This document shows positions 1-6,482 of a stretch of DNA of 6,978 bases, piece by piece (position 1 is the stretch's first letter; every line of letters starts with the position of its first letter). The stretch comes from Gemmatimonadota bacterium (GTDB taxonomy: Bacteria; Gemmatimonadota; Gemmatimonadetes; Longimicrobiales; Gaopeijiaceae): NCBI GenBank assembly GCA_026713345.1, contig JAPOOQ010000152.1:1-6978 (forward strand), given 5' to 3'. The position numbers and the translations under genes are program-made. The notes below the pieces were generated by a model. That model ran no database searches, had not been told where the DNA came from, and saw only the letters and a list, made by a program, of their open reading frames with translations.

Positions 1-66
1 ATCCGGCGGGACAGATGATGATCGTGCTCAGCGCCCGGGCCCGGTCGCGCGGGTTTCTTGTTCCGG

Positions 67-444
67 CTATCTCACCTCGGGCGGAAGGCGTTTGACCACC
101 ACCGTGGGCACGTCGAGCTCGTCGTGCTCGACGTAGGCGGCCAGCCCGCCGGGCCCGTACGCCGCAAACATGATGGCTCCGCTCTGTGCGGGAAAAGTCC
201 CGACGTACCGACCATCGGCACTGATGACGTCGATGGGCGACACGGGAGCCGCGGAGGCGTCGAGATTGAATCCCGCAGGCTTCATCATACCGCCGGCCAC
301 GTGATCCTCCCACGGGTAGCCGTCCTGCGGAGTGCGCCGCACCCAGACGCCGCCCGTCCAGGCAAGGCGTCGACCCGTTGCGATCTCAACCGCCTCCCTG
401 GCCCGCTCGCCCACACTCGCCCATCCTTCACGCACTCGGGCGCG
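67..444 (-). pseudogene. C-terminal remnant of a six-bladed beta-propeller protein
   Basis: Read on the minus strand, this stretch ends at a TAG stop (67-69) and encodes what looks like the last blade of a beta-propeller protein. It has a VWVRRTP strand (about 334-348), then PIDVISADGRYVG, then DELDVPTVVVKRLPPEVR at the end. The same order (xWVRE, a D/E-G-RWLG strand, then DELxVERIEGYRIRR) closes the two plus-strand propellers downstream. Upstream of VWVRR lies a helix-like charged segment (REGWASVGERAREAVEIA), similar in position to the charged insert before the last blade of those genes. No start codon, signal peptide or earlier blades are found: beyond about 445 the open frame is only the antisense of the next gene. 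It is therefore probably a truncated gene, cut off where the divergent gene at 457 begins. The right edge is approximate. That the segment is coding-derived is fairly clear; that it is non-functional is inference. Confidence 0.6.
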
Positions 445-446
445 AA

Positions 447-451
447 AGGAG
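447..451 (+). promoter_or_regulatory. Shine-Dalgarno site deciding the 457 start
   Basis: AGGAG within GAAAGGAGAG lies five bases before the ATG at 457. It selects this ATG over the in-frame ATG at 58, because the protein from 457 begins directly with a lipoprotein signal peptide. Confidence 0.75.
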
Positions 452-456
452 AGCAC

Positions 457-1776
457 ATGTTCAGGCGACTTGGTCTTTGGGCGATTCTTGCGGTGGCCGT
501 CTCCGTGCCGGCGTGCGATCCAGCCCCTGGCGATGAGAGCGGGGCCGCCGAAGAGCCGACCGTCACCGTGTGGGACTCTGCGGGCATCGAGATCGTGGAG
601 AATCATGCGCCGGAGCACGCGGCGGGCGAGTTCTGGACCATCGACACCGTGCCGGAGTTCGTGCTGGGTGGGGCCAACACCCTGGGCGAGCCGGCCCACG
701 ACTCCGCGCAGCTGGTCTGGGATGTGGTGGGTCTTGCCCGCCTGGAGGACGGACGGGTGGCGGTCCTTTCGTCGAGGGGCACGCAGCTTCTGCTCTTCGA
801 GCCCTCGGGGCAGCTGTCCCGGATCATAGGGCGCTCGGGGGAAGGCCCGGGCGAATTCACGCGTCCGGAGTGGCTGCAGTACCTGCCGCCCGACACGCTG
901 GTCGTGTGGGACTACTTCATGACGTCGATCGATCGTTTCGATACGACCGGGACGCTGTTGAGCGAGCAGCGGGGCGACCACGCCAGACTGAGGGAGCTGG
1001 GGCTCTATGGAGAGAACTTCGGCTTCCCGATCGCGGATGGATACTTCATCGCGTTCACGAAGGGCCGGGAAGTCGACCCGGAACCCGTATGGAGCGATTG
1101 CTCGCCGCGGGAGTTCTGGACTGTTCGGCTGGACATAGAGATGCAGCCCACTTCCCGCGGAGAATTCTCCACATGGCTGCCTGAAGAATACGTATTGATC
1201 GACAGTTCGTATTCCGCCCACTCCTTCGGGTGCCCCTCGCAGATGGCGGTGGGGGGCCATCCTCCTTCGATCCATATCCCCGCTCGTGACAGGAACGAGA
1301 TCTATCAGTTCACCCTCGACGGGGTTCTGTCGCGGATCATTCGGCGCTCGACCGGGCTGGTGCCGATTACCCCCAGGGCGCGCAGCGCGATGGAGGAGCG
1401 GCAGAAGATGCGTGAGAGGGAACTGGAAGCGCGAGGCCGGCCCAGGCCTCCGGAGGGGGAGGGATCTGGTGGCCCGCCGCCTGACACTCACCCGCCGTTC
1501 CTGGATGTCACTGTGGACACGGAAGGGTACCTTTGGGTCAGGGAGTGGTCCGACTCGGAAACCGGCCTGCCGGACCAGTGGAGCGTCTTCAGCCACGAGG
1601 GTCGGTGGCTGGGTGTCATGGCAGTGCCGTGGGGGCGGGATGTGACGGGCGGTGTCGGTCGCTGCGAGGGCTACACTTCTTCTTGCTGGGTGGACAGGGA
1701 CTTTTTCGTGATCCTGCGGAGGGACGAACTCGAGGTCGAGAGGATCGAGGGGTACCGGATTCGGCGGGGCGGGTAG
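457..1776 (+). CDS. Six-bladed beta-propeller lipoprotein, tandem copy 1
   Basis: The product is 439 residues and is probably a membrane-anchored extracytoplasmic protein. Residues 1-20 form a lipoprotein signal peptide: two arginines, a hydrophobic core (LWAILAVAVSV), and a VPAC lipobox with Cys20 (Pro at -2 is slightly unusual). The mature part starts with WDSAGIEIVENHAPE (39-53) and repeats propeller-type strands such as VVGLARLEDGRVAVL (90-104), GRSGEGPGEF (125-134) and YLPPDTLVVWD (142-152). A charged, proline-rich insert (about 313-347) precedes the last blade, which carries YLWVREW and RWLGVMAV. Four further cysteines (215, 259, 403, 410) are all matched in the next gene, which fits disulfides outside the cytoplasm. 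The start at 457 is chosen for its ribosome site and signal peptide; a longer frame from 58 would be antisense to the propeller remnant. The substrate or partner is unknown. Such propellers usually serve as binding or scaffold domains, and no catalytic motif is visible. Confidence 0.88.
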   Translation: MFRRLGLWAILAVAVSVPACDPAPGDESGAAEEPTVTVWDSAGIEIVENHAPEHAAGEFWTIDTVPEFVLGGANTLGEPAHDSAQLVWDVVGLARLEDGRVAVLSSRGTQLLLFEPSGQLSRIIGRSGEGPGEFTRPEWLQYLPPDTLVVWDYFMTSIDRFDTTGTLLSEQRGDHARLRELGLYGENFGFPIADGYFIAFTKGREVDPEPVWSDCSPREFWTVRLDIEMQPTSRGEFSTWLPEEYVLIDSSYSAHSFGCPSQMAVGGHPPSIHIPARDRNEIYQFTLDGVLSRIIRRSTGLVPITPRARSAMEERQKMRERELEARGRPRPPEGEGSGGPPPDTHPPFLDVTVDTEGYLWVREWSDSETGLPDQWSVFSHEGRWLGVMAVPWGRDVTGGVGRCEGYTSSCWVDRDFFVILRRDELEVERIEGYRIRRGG

Positions 1777-1810
1777 CGGGGGCGGTCGCTTCACTACAAC
1801 GGGAAATCTG

Positions 1811-3163
1811 ATGTCCAGGCGAAACAGACTGGCCACCATCATGACGTTGGCACTTGTTGCGGCCGGGTGCGGGCACGAATCGCCGGAGGGGGCGGCAACA
1901 GCTGGGGACACAGAGGCAACAGCCGATGGCCGGCAAGCAGAGGGGGCGGACGGGGGCGTCACCATTTGGGACTCGGCCGGCATCGAGATCGTCGAGAACC
2001 ACGCGCCCGAATGGCCTGCCGGGCAGTTCTGGACCATCGATCCGGAGCCCGAGTTCGTGCTGGGCGGGGCGACCGACCTGAACGTGCTTGCCAACGATTC
2101 GTCCCAGCTCATCTGGGAGGTGGTGGGGCTGGCCCGTCTGCAGGACGGCCGGGTGGCGGTGCTTTCGTCAGCGAACCGGCAGATCTATCTCTTCGAAGCT
2201 ACGGGCACGCTGTCCACGACCATCGGGCGCGGAGGCGAGGGGCCGGGTGAATTCACTCGGCCGGAGCATCTCCAGTACCTGCCGCCGGATACGCTGGTCG
2301 TGTGGGATTACCACATGAGCTCGATCGATTACTTCGACACTGGCGGAGCGCTCCTCAGGGAACGGAAGGTCGACTATGCCCGGCTGCGGGAGCGGGTCCA
2401 TGGTGCCACCAGTGAGTCGCTACGCCGTCCCCTTCCGGACGGATCCTTCGTCGTGTCCGTAAGCAGCAGCCGGGCGAACGCGGATTCGTCCTCGAGCGAT
2501 TGCTCCCCGGGGCGGTCGTGGGGGCCACCAATCGGACCTGGCGGCGGACAGCCGGGCCCGGCCGTGGCGTGGACCTTGCCTGCCAGGGAATACATGAGGG
2601 TCGACAGCGCGTATTCCGCCCAACGGCTCGGGTGCTCCGGCATGATCGCGACGGGAGGGGATCCCCTGTCGATATATGCCCGCGGCAAGGACGGGAACGA
2701 GATTCGGCAGCTCACTTTCGATGGCGTTCTCCTGCGGATCATACGGCGCACAACCGAGCCGGTGCCCATCACCGCCAAGGGTCGCGGGGCGGAGGAAGAC
2801 AGGGTCTTCAGGGAGTTCGAGGCCCGCGGCTTGATGCCGCCGCCGCGCGGGGCCATGGATGAGGGCGACACCAGGACGAGCTACGCATGGGTCGCAGGCC
2901 TGATGGTGGATACCGAGGGTCATCTCTGGGTTCAGGAGTGGTCGGCGTCCGAGTCGGGGAGACCGGACCAATGGAGCGTCCTGAGTGCAGACGGGCGGTG
3001 GCTGGGTGTGCTGGCCATACCGGTGGATCCCGGGCCCATGGATCCCGGTCGGTGTTCCTGGTCCACGTCCTGCTGGATTGACCGGGAGTTCTTCGTCACC
3101 TTGAGGGTCGACGAACTCGGCGTCGAGAGAATCGAGGGCTATCGAATCCGCCGGGGCGGGTAG
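1811..3163 (+). CDS. Six-bladed beta-propeller lipoprotein, tandem copy 2
   Basis: The product is 450 residues and is a clear paralogue of the preceding gene, with 34 bases between them. The lipoprotein signal peptide ends in a VAAGC lipobox with Cys20. A low-complexity Gly/Ala/Glu/Thr linker (about 21-48) leads into WDSAGIEIVENHAPEW (53-68). Conserved blade segments include VVGLARLQDGRVAVL (104-118), GRGGEGPGEFTRPE (139-152), YLPPDTLVVWDY (156-167) and a last blade with HLWVQEW and RWLGVLAI. The end, VERIEGYRIRRGG, is identical to copy 1. Cysteines 231, 275, 415 and 421 correspond to the four of copy 1. The ribosome site before ATG 1811 is weak (CGGGAA), so translation may depend partly on coupling with copy 1. 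Residues about 234-252 are Gly/Pro-rich and do not resemble copy 1, which may reflect a local frame slip. The partner is unknown; a role in binding or scaffolding at the cell envelope is inference from the fold. Confidence 0.88.
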   Translation: MSRRNRLATIMTLALVAAGCGHESPEGAATAGDTEATADGRQAEGADGGVTIWDSAGIEIVENHAPEWPAGQFWTIDPEPEFVLGGATDLNVLANDSSQLIWEVVGLARLQDGRVAVLSSANRQIYLFEATGTLSTTIGRGGEGPGEFTRPEHLQYLPPDTLVVWDYHMSSIDYFDTGGALLRERKVDYARLRERVHGATSESLRRPLPDGSFVVSVSSSRANADSSSSDCSPGRSWGPPIGPGGGQPGPAVAWTLPAREYMRVDSAYSAQRLGCSGMIATGGDPLSIYARGKDGNEIRQLTFDGVLLRIIRRTTEPVPITAKGRGAEEDRVFREFEARGLMPPPRGAMDEGDTRTSYAWVAGLMVDTEGHLWVQEWSASESGRPDQWSVLSADGRWLGVLAIPVDPGPMDPGRCSWSTSCWIDREFFVTLRVDELGVERIEGYRIRRGG

Positions 3164-3184
3164 CCCCCCCGCGGAGACGACCGA

Positions 3185-4837
3185 ATGGCCATACTGGACG
3201 CTCAGATCAGGCGAGGACTTCGCTACCTCGCGCCCTATAGGCGCCGCCTCGCCGGCATCCTGACGATCAACCTCGCGGGCACCGCGCTCGCACTCTACAT
3301 CCCCTTCCTCACGCGCTCGCTCGTCGACGACGCGCTGCTGGGGCAGGACACGGACGCCCTGGTGCGGATCGTCGGCCTCTTCGCGGCGGTCACGGTGGCC
3401 AGCTTCGTGCTGAACTTCGTCAGCGGGATGCGCTACACGAAGGTCTCGGCCGAGATCCTCTTCGACATGCGCGTCACGGTGTACCGGCACCTGCAGCGGC
3501 TGTCGCCCCGATTCTTTGCGCGCACCCCGCTCGGCGAGATCATGTCGCGGCTCAACAACGACGTCAGCGAGATCCAGCGTGTGCTCGCGGATGCGGCGCT
3601 GGCCTGGGTGGGGAACGTGGCTTTCCTCGCCGGCACGGTGGGGATGCTGCTGTGGCTGGACTGGCGACTCTTCCTGGCGGCCGCGGCGCTGCTGCCGCCG
3701 GCGATCTGGGCGATCGTGCACTACCGGCGGCGGCTGGAGGTGCGGGTGCGGGTGATGCGGGAGCGGAGCGCGAGCATCGGCGCCTTCCTGATCGAGACGC
3801 TGGCCGGGGTTAGGCTGGTTGCGGCGTCAAACGCGGGCGAGCGGGAGGCGGCCCGGTTCCGCAGGCGCAACGACTCGTTCGTGGCGTCGCTCATGCGGAT
3901 GCAGCGGCTGAGCTACCTGGCGGGGGGGCTGCCGGCGCTGCTGCTGTCGGCGAGCACTGCGGTGGTCTTCCTCTACGGTGGGTGGCGGGTGATCGGCGGC
4001 GCGGTCACGCTGGGGACCTTCACGGCGTTCATGGCGTACCAGATTCGCCTGATCGGGCCGGTGCAGGGGCTGATGGGGCTGTACACGGGGATGGCTGCGG
4101 CGCGGGTGTCGCTGAGGCGCGTGCACGAGTTGCTCGACGAGCCGGTCGAGGTGGTGGAGGCGGCGGAGCCGAAGGCGCTGGGCGCGGTGCGCGGGGAGAT
4201 CGTGTTCGAGGACGTGTCGTGCGGGCACGGACGGGGCAGCGCGGTGCTGGAGGATTTCCGGCTGACGGTCGCGCCGGGTGAGGTGGTGGCGCTCACGGGG
4301 CCGTCGGGGTGCGGAAAGTCGACGGTGGCGGATTTGCTGATCCGGCACGTGGACCCCGATCGCGGCAGCGTGCTCCTCGACGGGACGGACATCCGCGCCG
4401 TCGCGCTGGCCGATCTCCGCGCGCGCGTCGCGGTGGTCGAGCAGGGAGCCCTCGTCTTCAACACCTCGATCCTGGAAAATGTTCGCTACGCGCGTCCCGA
4501 CGCCGACGCCGACGACGTGATGCGCGCGGTGGACCGGGCCGGGCTCTCGGCCTTCGTCGCGGCGCTGCCCGACGGGCTCGACACCCTGGTAGGGGAACGC
4601 GGCCAGGCGCTTTCGGCGGGCGAGCGGCAGCGGGTGGCGATCGCGCGGGCGCTGCTGGCGGACCCCGCCGTCCTGGTCCTCGACGAGGCCACGAGCGCGC
4701 TGGACGCGGCCACCGAGGCGCACGTGATCGGCGCCTACCGCGAGGTGATGCGGGGTCGCACAACGGTGCTGATCACGCACCGGGAGGAGCTGATGCGCGC
4801 CGCGGACCGGGTGGTGGTGCTGGAGGGGGGGCCTTGA
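3185..4837 (+). CDS. ABC exporter half-transporter (fused membrane and ATPase domains)
   Basis: The product is 550 residues, a type IV (MsbA-like) exporter subunit in the inner membrane that would pump a substrate outward using ATP, normally as a dimer. The N-terminal half has about six membrane helices (roughly 21-43, 58-80, 138-157, 160-178, 245-265, 272-295) with the usual cytoplasmic extensions, including LSPRFFARTPLGEIMSRLNND. The ATPase domain has Walker A GPSGCGKST (372-380, Lys378), Q-loop Gln420, an X-loop VGERG, signature LSAGE (476-480, variant of LSGGQ), Walker B VLVLDE (496-501, catalytic Glu501), D-loop SALD and H-loop His532, so it should hydrolyse ATP. The usual aromatic A-loop residue is not evident: the segment reads FEDVSCGHGRG (341-351). 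There is no N-terminal C39 peptidase domain. GGAG at 3173-3176 lies eight bases before the start. It begins 21 bases after propeller copy 2, so it is probably in the same operon. The substrate (lipid, peptide or drug) cannot be told from sequence. Confidence 0.95.
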   Translation: MAILDAQIRRGLRYLAPYRRRLAGILTINLAGTALALYIPFLTRSLVDDALLGQDTDALVRIVGLFAAVTVASFVLNFVSGMRYTKVSAEILFDMRVTVYRHLQRLSPRFFARTPLGEIMSRLNNDVSEIQRVLADAALAWVGNVAFLAGTVGMLLWLDWRLFLAAAALLPPAIWAIVHYRRRLEVRVRVMRERSASIGAFLIETLAGVRLVAASNAGEREAARFRRRNDSFVASLMRMQRLSYLAGGLPALLLSASTAVVFLYGGWRVIGGAVTLGTFTAFMAYQIRLIGPVQGLMGLYTGMAAARVSLRRVHELLDEPVEVVEAAEPKALGAVRGEIVFEDVSCGHGRGSAVLEDFRLTVAPGEVVALTGPSGCGKSTVADLLIRHVDPDRGSVLLDGTDIRAVALADLRARVAVVEQGALVFNTSILENVRYARPDADADDVMRAVDRAGLSAFVAALPDGLDTLVGERGQALSAGERQRVAIARALLADPAVLVLDEATSALDAATEAHVIGAYREVMRGRTTVLITHREELMRAADRVVVLEGGP

Positions 4838-4929
4838 TGCGCGTGTTTATGGCTCACGAAATGTCATGTTGTCATTACCAAATGTCATGTTATCTTTACA
4901 AATCGCATCACCAAATCGGGAGAAAGTAA
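4837..4929 (+). CDS. Possible 30-residue bridging ORF, or remnant of a disrupted coupled gene
   Basis: An ATG at 4837 overlaps the ABC transporter stop (TGATG), with GGAGG (4822-4826) ten bases before it. The frame runs 30 codons and stops with a TAA whose last base is the first base of the next gene's ATG (TAATG at 4927-4931). The peptide starts MRVFMAHEMSC and is mostly a read-through of the 21-bp repeat array, rich in Cys, His and Tyr. It resembles no family I recognise. It may be a coupling ORF that carries ribosomes to the next gene, or the first codons of a former downstream gene interrupted by the array. Translation is possible but a function for the peptide is doubtful. Confidence 0.25.
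   Translation: MRVFMAHEMSCCHYQMSCYLYKSHHQIGRK
4869..4896 (+). promoter_or_regulatory. Possible sigma70-like promoter inside the repeat array
   Basis: TTGTCA (4869-4874) and TATCTT (4891-4896) are 16 bases apart, matching the -35 and -10 consensus at five and four of six positions. Transcription would start near 4903, about 26 bases before the ATG at 4929, leaving room for the ribosome site at 4918-4922. This is pattern matching only. AT-rich DNA yields such matches by chance, and promoter consensus in this phylum is poorly known. Confidence 0.3.
4918..4922 (+). promoter_or_regulatory. Shine-Dalgarno site favouring the 4929 start
   Basis: GGGAG followed by AAAG lies six bases before the ATG at 4929. 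The alternative in-frame ATGs at 4866, 4887 and 4950 have no comparable site, which makes 4929 the best start of the third propeller gene. Confidence 0.55.
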
Positions 4930-6026
4930 TGTTCTGTTTACAGTATGTCATGTCCGCTTTACGGACAGTGGCCTTGCCCCTGTGCTGCCTGGCCCTCGCC
5001 GCCTGCGCCGACACCCCGCCCAACCCCGACCTCTTCGCCGGATTCAGCCGCGTCCCCGTGGAATCCCCCACTCCCGATTCGTCGCTGGTCCCGGTGCTGA
5101 TCCGCGAATACGGAAGCCTGTCGGGGGAGGACTCCTTCGGGATGCTCTGGGAGCTGGCGGTGCGGGACGACGGCAGTCTGGTCGTGGCGGACATCCTCGA
5201 TCCGTGCATCCTGACCGTCATCGACCGTCCGAGCGGGGTCGTGCGCGAGAAGCTGGGCCGGTGCGGTGAAGGGCCGGGCGAGTTCAAGATGATCACGGCG
5301 CTCGCCACCGATGCGGATTCGCTCTTCGTCTACGACCAGGAGCTGGGAGTCGTCATCGTGCTCGACCCGGAGGGGATCGAGGCGAGGCGCTTCGCGGCGG
5401 AGGGGGTGGGCGGGCCGCTGAACACGGTGGACCAGATGGCCGTGCTCGATGATTCGACCATGCTGATCGCCAGGTCCCAGGTCGGGCGCGCGAGCGTGGA
5501 ATCGATCGACCGGGGCACCGGGAGGCTGCGGCGGGTGTGGTTCGAGACGCCGGAGGATGCCGAGCTGGCCGAAACCATCCGGCACCTTTCCGCGTGCGCT
5601 CGCCCGGGCCTGGGGCCCGCGACGATCGTTGCAATGAATGAATGGGTCTTCGAGGGAGTGGGCGTGTCCCCGGACACCGGAGAAGAGCGTCTTCACTTCC
5701 ATACGTCCTTCGCCGATCTGCGGGACGGCGGGGACGGCCCGAGTTCCACCAGCCTCCGGTGCGGCGCTTCCATGGCGCTGTTCCGCGGTACCACGCCGGG
5801 CCCGATGGAAGACCTCGGTATGGTGGTGACCGCTCGGGCGGGAGTCGTGGTGCACGAAGCCAGGGAGTACGACGGGACGCTCAGGATGAGGATGATCGTC
5901 GAGGACGAGGGGTCGCTGCTGCGAGGGGGCGTGGGCGCCGTGCGGGGCGACACGCTCTTCCTGATGAACAGGGCTGCCCGGGCGTACCCGGTGGTGGCGG
6001 AGTTCGTGTTGCAGCCGGGGGGGTAG
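4929..6026 (+). CDS. Beta-propeller lipoprotein, third and more distant member
   Basis: The product from ATG 4929 is 365 residues. The signal peptide has a hydrophobic stretch and an LAAC lipobox at Cys26 (Cys19 if ATG 4950 is used). The mature protein has propeller-type strands: LWELAVRDDGSLVVADI (73-89), then GRCGEGPGEF (110-119), ALATDADSLFVYDQELG (124-140) and VVIVLDPEGIEARRF (141-155). The GEGPGEF motif ties it to the two propellers upstream, but it lacks their WDSAGIEIVEN strand and their C-terminal RIEGYRIRRGG. It has its own four internal cysteines (93, 112, 223, 278), possibly paired outside the cytoplasm. It is therefore a family member rather than a recent copy. The first dozen or so residues are encoded by the last two units of the 21-bp array, which is odd and makes the start less certain. 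The binding partner is unknown and no catalytic motif is seen. Confidence 0.85.
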   Translation: MFCLQYVMSALRTVALPLCCLALAACADTPPNPDLFAGFSRVPVESPTPDSSLVPVLIREYGSLSGEDSFGMLWELAVRDDGSLVVADILDPCILTVIDRPSGVVREKLGRCGEGPGEFKMITALATDADSLFVYDQELGVVIVLDPEGIEARRFAAEGVGGPLNTVDQMAVLDDSTMLIARSQVGRASVESIDRGTGRLRRVWFETPEDAELAETIRHLSACARPGLGPATIVAMNEWVFEGVGVSPDTGEERLHFHTSFADLRDGGDGPSSTSLRCGASMALFRGTTPGPMEDLGMVVTARAGVVVHEAREYDGTLRMRMIVEDEGSLLRGGVGAVRGDTLFLMNRAARAYPVVAEFVLQPGG

Positions 6027-6036
6027 CGGGTCTGTC

Positions 6037-6450
6037 ATGGCGAAACCGAAACTGCTCTCGGGCGGCAATCCGCAGATTCCCATGGGTGATGGGGATGCGC
6101 CGGTGCAGGCGTACATCGCGGCCATGCCGGACTGGAAACAGGGGGTCGGCCGGTACCTCGACGCGCTCGTCGAGCGCAGCGTGCCCGGCGTCCGGAAGGC
6201 GGTGAGATGGAACTCGCCCTTCTACGGGATCGAGGGCCGGGGGTGGTTCCTGTCCTTCCACTGCTTCACGAAGTACATCAAGGTGACTTTCCTCTGCGGC
6301 GGCGCGCTGCGTCCAAGTCCGCCGGTGGCCTCCAAACACGAGCACGTGCGCTACTTCCACATCCACGAGGGCGACGCCCCCGACGACGACCTCCTGACGA
6401 GCTGGTTCAGGCAGTCGGCGGCGCTGCCCGGGGAGGACCTGTTCCGATAG
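6037..6450 (+). CDS. DUF1801 domain protein
   Basis: The product is 137 residues, probably cytosolic, with no signal peptide or membrane segment. It reads as a DUF1801 (YdhG-like) domain: VQAYIAAMPDWKQGVGRYLDALVERSVPGVRKAVRW forms the N-terminal helical part (about 23-58). It is followed by NSPFYGI and WFLSFHCFTKYIKVTFLCGG, the strands that usually follow in this family, and a C-terminal segment with KHEHVRYFHIHEGD. The length is normal for the family, whose biochemical role is not settled (some members have been linked to iron binding, like frataxin). It begins ten bases after the propeller gene; its ribosome site is weak. Nothing ties its function to the exporter or lipoproteins, so it may only share transcription with them. 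Confidence 0.85.
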   Translation: MAKPKLLSGGNPQIPMGDGDAPVQAYIAAMPDWKQGVGRYLDALVERSVPGVRKAVRWNSPFYGIEGRGWFLSFHCFTKYIKVTFLCGGALRPSPPVASKHEHVRYFHIHEGDAPDDDLLTSWFRQSAALPGEDLFR

Positions 6451-6482
6451 AGGCGACCCGGCTCTGCATCGATTCGCCCACC

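Larger units (their letters stand above)
4858..4962 (+). repeat. Array of five contiguous 21-bp direct units
   Basis: Units lie at 4858-4878, 4879-4899, 4900-4920, 4921-4941 and 4942-4962, each exactly 21 bases. The first two are nearly identical (core AAATGTCATGTT, ending TTAC). The fourth and fifth are recognisable variants (AATGTTCTGTTTAC and ATGTCATGTCCGCTTTAC). The third keeps phase but is diverged (AAATCGCATCACC). The array is AT-rich in an otherwise GC-rich window, which suggests imported DNA. A period of two helical turns would place bound protein on one face of the DNA. Candidates are multiple transposase-binding sites, as known at the ends of IS21-family elements, an operator array, or a small non-autonomous element. 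No transposase gene is adjacent, so the origin is open. Confidence 0.8.

Noticed and set aside
1..66. Regulatory or RNA element at the left edge
   Set aside because: There is a ten-base CCGGGCCCGG palindrome at 35-44, expected by chance at this GC content, and nothing else recognisable.
58..456. N-terminal extension of propeller copy 1 to the ATG at 58
   Set aside because: The ATG at 457 has a good ribosome site and opens directly on a lipoprotein signal peptide. The extension is antisense to the propeller remnant and would bury the signal peptide.
445..2112. Minus-strand 681-codon open frame beyond the remnant
   Set aside because: Past about 445 it is the antisense of the plus-strand propeller genes, Arg/Pro-rich with no domain pattern. 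Only its last 125 or so codons look real.
3150..3176. Terminator between propeller copy 2 and the ABC gene
   Set aside because: The G-run and C-run could pair loosely, but there is no clean stem-loop and no T tract, and the gap of 21 bases fits an operon.
3827..4780. Long minus-strand open frame opposite the ABC transporter
   Set aside because: It is a GC-rich shadow full of Arg, His and Pro, lying against a gene with every ABC motif in place.
4858..4962. CRISPR array
   Set aside because: The units abut with no unique spacers and are only 21 bases long.
4847..5308. Minus-strand ORF with NMTF heptad repeats
   Set aside because: The heptads arise because the 21-bp array keeps all frames; the rest is antisense to the lipoprotein gene.
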